Source: CANHEE01 sp049316985
GTDB taxonomy: Bacteria; Bacteroidota; Bacteroidia; Chitinophagales; Saprospiraceae
Direction: 5' to 3'
DNA length: 8,861 nt
NCBI GenBank assembly: GCA_049316985.1
Contig: JBMOJB010000153.1
Location: 1-8,861 of the forward strand
Positions 6,370 to 8,861 of the stretch are shown in pieces. Within the stretch, counting starts at the first letter, position 1. Every line of letters starts with the position of its first letter. Below the pieces are notes generated by a model. It was not told the DNA's origin. It searched no databases and saw nothing but the letters and a program-made list of their open reading frames with translations. A program made the position numbers and the translations under genes.

Positions 6370-6396
6370 AAGTTAGATTTTAAAAAAAACTAACTT
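6370..6396. repeat. 7-bp inverted repeat after the mini-ORF
   Basis: AAGTTAG (6370-6376) pairs with CTAACTT (6390-6396) across a 13-nt A-rich loop. No T-run follows on the plus strand, so it is a poor intrinsic terminator. Its only notable feature is its position directly after the 23-codon ORF. Confidence 0.3.
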
Positions 6397-6628
6397 ATAA
6401 AACGCTTATTATCTGATTAAAATATAATTTTTAACCTTCCCAAGACCTGCCGCGACACTTAAAGAACTTTATTGCCTATTTGATCCGCAATTATATCACA
6501 AATCAGACAATATTAAACACTTCAAGTCATTCAATTTACTGTATATTAATTATTTATACATAATTTTTTCAAATTGCAACTGTCACATTTTATAAAATAT
6601 GTGGTATTTTTTCGGTTGTCAAAGGGTC

Positions 6629-6636
6629 TATATTTG
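6629..6636 (+). promoter_or_regulatory. Bacteroidota -7 box (TATATTTG) for the secreted multidomain protein gene
   Basis: An exact TAnnTTTG match 94 nt before the ATG at 6731, implying a leader of about 88 nt. It sits within an inverted repeat, GTCAAA (6618-6623) and TTTGAC (6633-6638) with a 9-nt spacer, which could be an operator for a dimeric regulator. A TTG 10 nt upstream is too close to be a -33 element. Confidence 0.45.
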
Positions 6637-6730
6637 ACTTATCAAAAAACGCAATTCAGTGACAATTATTCGGAAAAGCTGCTGATGTTGCCTAAGATTA
6701 AATTCGACAAAAAGTCAACCAAACTTACAA

Positions 6731-8479
6731 ATGAAATCAGTACAATACATTTTCACTTTTCTATTCCTATTGAGTGCTACCTTGATTTCTGCACAAACAG
6801 ATGCAGAAATAATGCTATCAACCGACAGGGACTCAGCAGCAATGGGTGAAAACATAGTGTTCGTGATCCGCTTGAGAAATGCAGGAGCAACTGCACTTTC
6901 CAATATCGCAGTGAATGTATGGATATCAGAAGGCCTTCAATTTGTCAGTTCAACTTCTGATAAAGGCACTAGTTATGACAAAAAAACCGGTCAATGGAAT
7001 ATTGTAATCGTTCCTAAAAAACAAACGTTCACCACATTGATTTTGAAAACAAAAGTGATCAAAGATGGCGTAAATTCTGTTTATGCCGAGGTGATGAAAA
7101 TGAGGGAAAAGGATATCGATTCGACGCCGGGCAATAACTCTTTCAATGAAGATGATATTCAATTGAAATCAGTAACCACACCAATGGAATACTGTTTTGG
7201 AGAAAAGATCAATATTACAGCAGTAGGAGCTTTGAGTTTCGTAACCTACCAATGGTACCGAAACAGCTACCTAGTAAAAGACAGCACTGACCGACAATTC
7301 ACAATTACACAGCCCGGAGAATACCGTTATACGGTCAACGGTGCTCCTCTGGGTAAATGTCAAGGTCAATTATGTGTACCAATTATTGTAAAATACCGCT
7401 CAACAGCGAAGATTACAGTGAAAAATCCGGCGGCAATCTGCGGTACCGGTACTATTGATCTCACCAATCCATCTATAGTTAGTGTTTTCCCAACAGGAGG
7501 TATATTAACTTACTACAGATCTTTGTCAGAAGCCAGCAAAAGCAGCAACCCAATCAGTACTACATTGCTAAAGAATATCAAAACCAATGCTACTTTTTAT
7601 GTGAAATACACAATCAATGGTGCCTGTGAAGTATTAGATTCTGTTAAAGTAAGATTTCATCCGGCAGTCAAGACGATTGCATTTTCTTCGAATGCGATTA
7701 ATTGTGTAAATACCTCTGCTGAGCTATTGTCAACGGGTTCGCCGCTGGGCTCAAATTATGTTTACAATTGGTCAGGGCCCAATTTTTTTAGTTCCGGCGA
7801 ATGCAATATGACCACAACAATCCCAGGTGTATACACTCTTTCGATTACCGATATTAACACGGGATGTACCGGTACAGATACTGCCATTGTACGCAATAAT
7901 GTCACTGTCGTCAAGGCATATGCCGGAAGGGATACGACCTTATTCATCGGACAAAGTGCAGTACTCGATGCCAAATTTAGCGGAGGAGTAGCGCCATTTA
8001 CATACAGATGGTTTCCACCTGCCGGTTTGAGTGCATCTAACGTTTTAAGACCAACAGCTAAACCTGAAACCACCACCACGTATAACCTGGTAGTGACTGA
8101 TGCAAATGGATGTAAAGGTGCTTCTACCGTTAAAATTACAATTAGCAGCGGCTCCAGAAGGGAAAGCAAAACATTCACTTTGATTTGCCAAAATGACAAA
8201 GGTCTTGCTTGGATCGATCTTAAAAAACGCCTTAGAGGGGAAGCAAATGGTGGAATATGGACTATTACGCAAGGAAACCCTGGTGCTAATTTCGACACTG
8301 AAACAGGATTTTTGAATCCGAATGGATTAAAAGTTGGAACCTATAATTTCAAGTATACTATATCTGACAGCCCCAATGAAATCATTAGTACTGAAATAAT
8401 CAGTATTAGAATTCAAGATTGCAATTCATTGGAGCAACCAAATGTTTATCATCCTTCTACTATTATCACTAATAAATAA
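6731..8479 (+). CDS. Secreted multidomain DUF11 / Ig-like / PKD-like protein, adhesin-like
   Basis: A protein of 582 residues. The signal peptide (1-21) is cleaved after I-S-A, before Q-T-D. Residues 24-148 form a DUF11 domain: T-D-R-D-S-A-A-M-G-E-N-I-V-F-V-I, then V-W-I-S-E-G-L-Q-F-V, ending with the characteristic D-S-T-P-G-N-N...E-D-D. Four beta-sandwich modules follow. Ig-like modules lie at 150-222 (C155, Y-Q-W-Y-R-N), about 228-310 (C237, Y-Y-R, C299) and about 313-390 (C325, N-W-S-G-P-N, P-G-V-Y-T-L, C379). A PKD-like module at 397-472 has A-G-R-D-T, Y-R-W-F-P-P-A-G-L-S and T-T-Y-N-L-V-V-T-D-A-N-G-C. A last module (480-564) has G-G-I-W-T and G-T-Y-N-F-K-Y-T. Such proteins are exported in Bacteroidota and usually end in a type IX sorting domain, but none is seen here. 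No catalytic motif is visible, so an adhesive or structural surface role is an inference. The ATG at 6731 directly precedes the signal peptide. Confidence 0.85.
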   Translation: MKSVQYIFTFLFLLSATLISAQTDAEIMLSTDRDSAAMGENIVFVIRLRNAGATALSNIAVNVWISEGLQFVSSTSDKGTSYDKKTGQWNIVIVPKKQTFTTLILKTKVIKDGVNSVYAEVMKMREKDIDSTPGNNSFNEDDIQLKSVTTPMEYCFGEKINITAVGALSFVTYQWYRNSYLVKDSTDRQFTITQPGEYRYTVNGAPLGKCQGQLCVPIIVKYRSTAKITVKNPAAICGTGTIDLTNPSIVSVFPTGGILTYYRSLSEASKSSNPISTTLLKNIKTNATFYVKYTINGACEVLDSVKVRFHPAVKTIAFSSNAINCVNTSAELLSTGSPLGSNYVYNWSGPNFFSSGECNMTTTIPGVYTLSITDINTGCTGTDTAIVRNNVTVVKAYAGRDTTLFIGQSAVLDAKFSGGVAPFTYRWFPPAGLSASNVLRPTAKPETTTTYNLVVTDANGCKGASTVKITISSGSRRESKTFTLICQNDKGLAWIDLKKRLRGEANGGIWTITQGNPGANFDTETGFLNPNGLKVGTYNFKYTISDSPNEIISTEIISIRIQDCNSLEQPNVYHPSTIITNK

Positions 8480-8511
8480 TGTAGGATTCGAACAACAGTC
8501 AGATGAATATC

Positions 8512-8539
8512 CGTAGAGGCAGTCCCTGCTGCCTCTACG
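8512..8539. repeat. Perfect 11-bp palindrome with 6-nt loop; REP-like element and/or bidirectional terminator
   Basis: CGTAGAGGCAG (8512-8522) and CTGCCTCTACG (8529-8539) are exact reverse complements around TCCCTG. The stem has seven G-C pairs of eleven, far richer than the DNA around it. It lies between convergent genes, 32 nt after the secreted-protein stop, and contains the TAG stop of the cysteine desulfurase gene. No T-run follows on either strand, so it is not a textbook intrinsic terminator. The GTAGAG...CTCTAC ends resemble dispersed palindromic repeats seen in Bacteroidota and cyanobacterial genomes. The copy number here is unknown. Confidence 0.7.
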
Positions 8540-8861
8540 CCATTATTCTGCCACTATGTAAGATGGCCGTAAGCTTTTCAATCAAAAAATCAATGTCTTC
8601 CTTTGTGTTAAGAGAAGAGAATGAAAATCGGATCGTTTTTCTATCTTTATCGACAGCAGGCAATGCCGCAATAACATGTGATCCTGCATCTGCCCCTGAA
8701 CTGCAAGCACTGCCTCCCGAAGCAGAAATACCCGAAATGTCAAGGCTCAACAAAAGCAAATCCGACTTTGCAGTAGGAGGAAAAGAAACACTCAATACGG
8801 TGTACAAGTAATTTTCATCTTGATTGCCATTGAATTGAATGTCCTCAAAATTTTCCAGCAG
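8535..8861 (-). CDS. Cysteine desulfurase (NifS/IscS-like, class V aminotransferase), C-terminal part
   Basis: The frame is open to the right edge, so the start and the PLP-lysine region lie outside; 108 codons are visible. Visible residues begin L-L-E-N-F-E-D-I-Q-F-N-G, matching the region before the active-site loop. Then come L-D-I-S-G-I-S-A-S-G-G-S-A-C-S-S-G, whose cysteine in S-A-C-S-S-G is the residue that takes the sulfur as persulfide, A-G-S-H-V-I, and the end motif I-R-F-S-F-S-S-L-N-T-K-E-D-I-D (canonical R-x-S). The enzyme converts L-cysteine to alanine and supplies sulfur for Fe-S clusters or thiolated tRNA. The gene converges on the secreted-protein gene, and its TAG stop lies in the palindrome at 8512-8539. 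IscS, NifS and other subgroups cannot be separated from this fragment. Confidence 0.93.
   Translation of the reverse strand: MLENFEDIQFNGNQDENYLYTVLSVSFPPTAKSDLLLLSLDISGISASGGSACSSGADAGSHVIAALPAVDKDRKTIRFSFSSLNTKEDIDFLIEKLTAILHSGRIMA

Larger units (their letters stand above)
6094..6730. other. 637-bp AT-rich divergent spacer
   Basis: This stretch separates the minus-strand lipoprotein operon from the plus-strand secreted-protein gene. No ORF of normal length with an ATG start and family resemblance is present on either strand. It contains promoter-like boxes at 6171-6178 (minus) and 6267-6274, 6337-6344 and 6629-6636 (plus), a 23-codon ORF at 6296-6367, and a 7-bp hairpin at 6370-6396. GTGACAATTA occurs twice (6239-6248, 6659-6668). 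A slightly GC-richer patch near 6437-6490 is open in two plus frames but has no start codon and no recognisable protein. Confidence 0.6.

Noticed and set aside
6410..6590. Open plus-strand frames without ATG in the spacer (possible pseudogene remnant)
   Set aside because: The conceptual translations show no recognisable family, no start codon and low-complexity composition.
7762..8298. Minus-strand ORF of 178 codons opposite the secreted protein
   Set aside because: Shadow of the Ig/PKD modules; its composition reflects the reverse of threonine/glycine-rich codons and no domain is seen.
8472..8516. Continuation of the secreted protein in the next frame (about 14 codons to TAG)
   Set aside because: Only 14 open codons without any clear sorting-domain motif; such a length is expected by chance.
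8503..8811. Plus-strand ORF of 102 codons opposite the cysteine desulfurase
   Set aside because: It is the antisense shadow of a gene with clear active-site motifs and has no recognisable protein features.

Overview
The window looks like a stretch of ordinary chromosome from a member of the Bacteroidota. The evidence is AT-rich spacers, no purine-rich Shine-Dalgarno sequences before starts, several boxes matching the Bacteroidota -7 promoter consensus TAnnTTTG, lipoproteins typical of the phylum, and a secreted protein made of DUF11, Ig-like and PKD-like modules. The genus cannot be fixed from the sequence; a Saprospirales/Chitinophagales-like relative is only a guess.

Layout. (1) 1-674, minus strand: a two-gene HEPN/MNT toxin-antitoxin module. 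The HEPN gene overlaps the nucleotidyltransferase gene by 8 nt, and the latter runs off the left edge with a C-terminus that no longer looks like its family. (2) 879-3643, plus strand: an LptF/LptG-type lipopolysaccharide export permease, then a DUF4249-like lipoprotein. Each has its own TAnnTTTG box, and the two boxes share almost the same 17-bp sequence. (3) 3657-6093, minus strand: a probable three-gene operon, in transcription order an HExxH lipoprotein, a small SCP2 sterol-carrier-domain protein, and murB. A perfect 13-bp hairpin overlapping the stop codon of the convergent lipoprotein gene probably ends it. (4) 6094-6730: a 637-bp AT-rich divergent spacer with promoter-like boxes on both strands, a 23-residue signal-peptide-like mini-ORF and a small hairpin. 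(5) 6731-8479, plus strand: a 582-residue secreted multidomain protein that lacks a visible type IX sorting domain. (6) 8512-8539: a strong GC-rich palindrome that supplies the stop codon of the last gene, the 3' end of a cysteine desulfurase gene (8535-8861, minus strand).

Functionally, much of the window concerns the cell envelope: LPS transport, peptidoglycan precursor synthesis (MurB), two lipoproteins and a secreted adhesin-like protein. The HEPN/MNT pair is the only defence/stress-type module. I see no CRISPR array, rRNA, tRNA or transposase gene. The points most worth a second look are the altered end of the MNT gene, the HExxH lipoprotein linked to SCP2 and murB, the orphan signal-peptide ORF, and the palindrome at the cysteine desulfurase stop codon. 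None of them amounts to a clearly new system on sequence alone.
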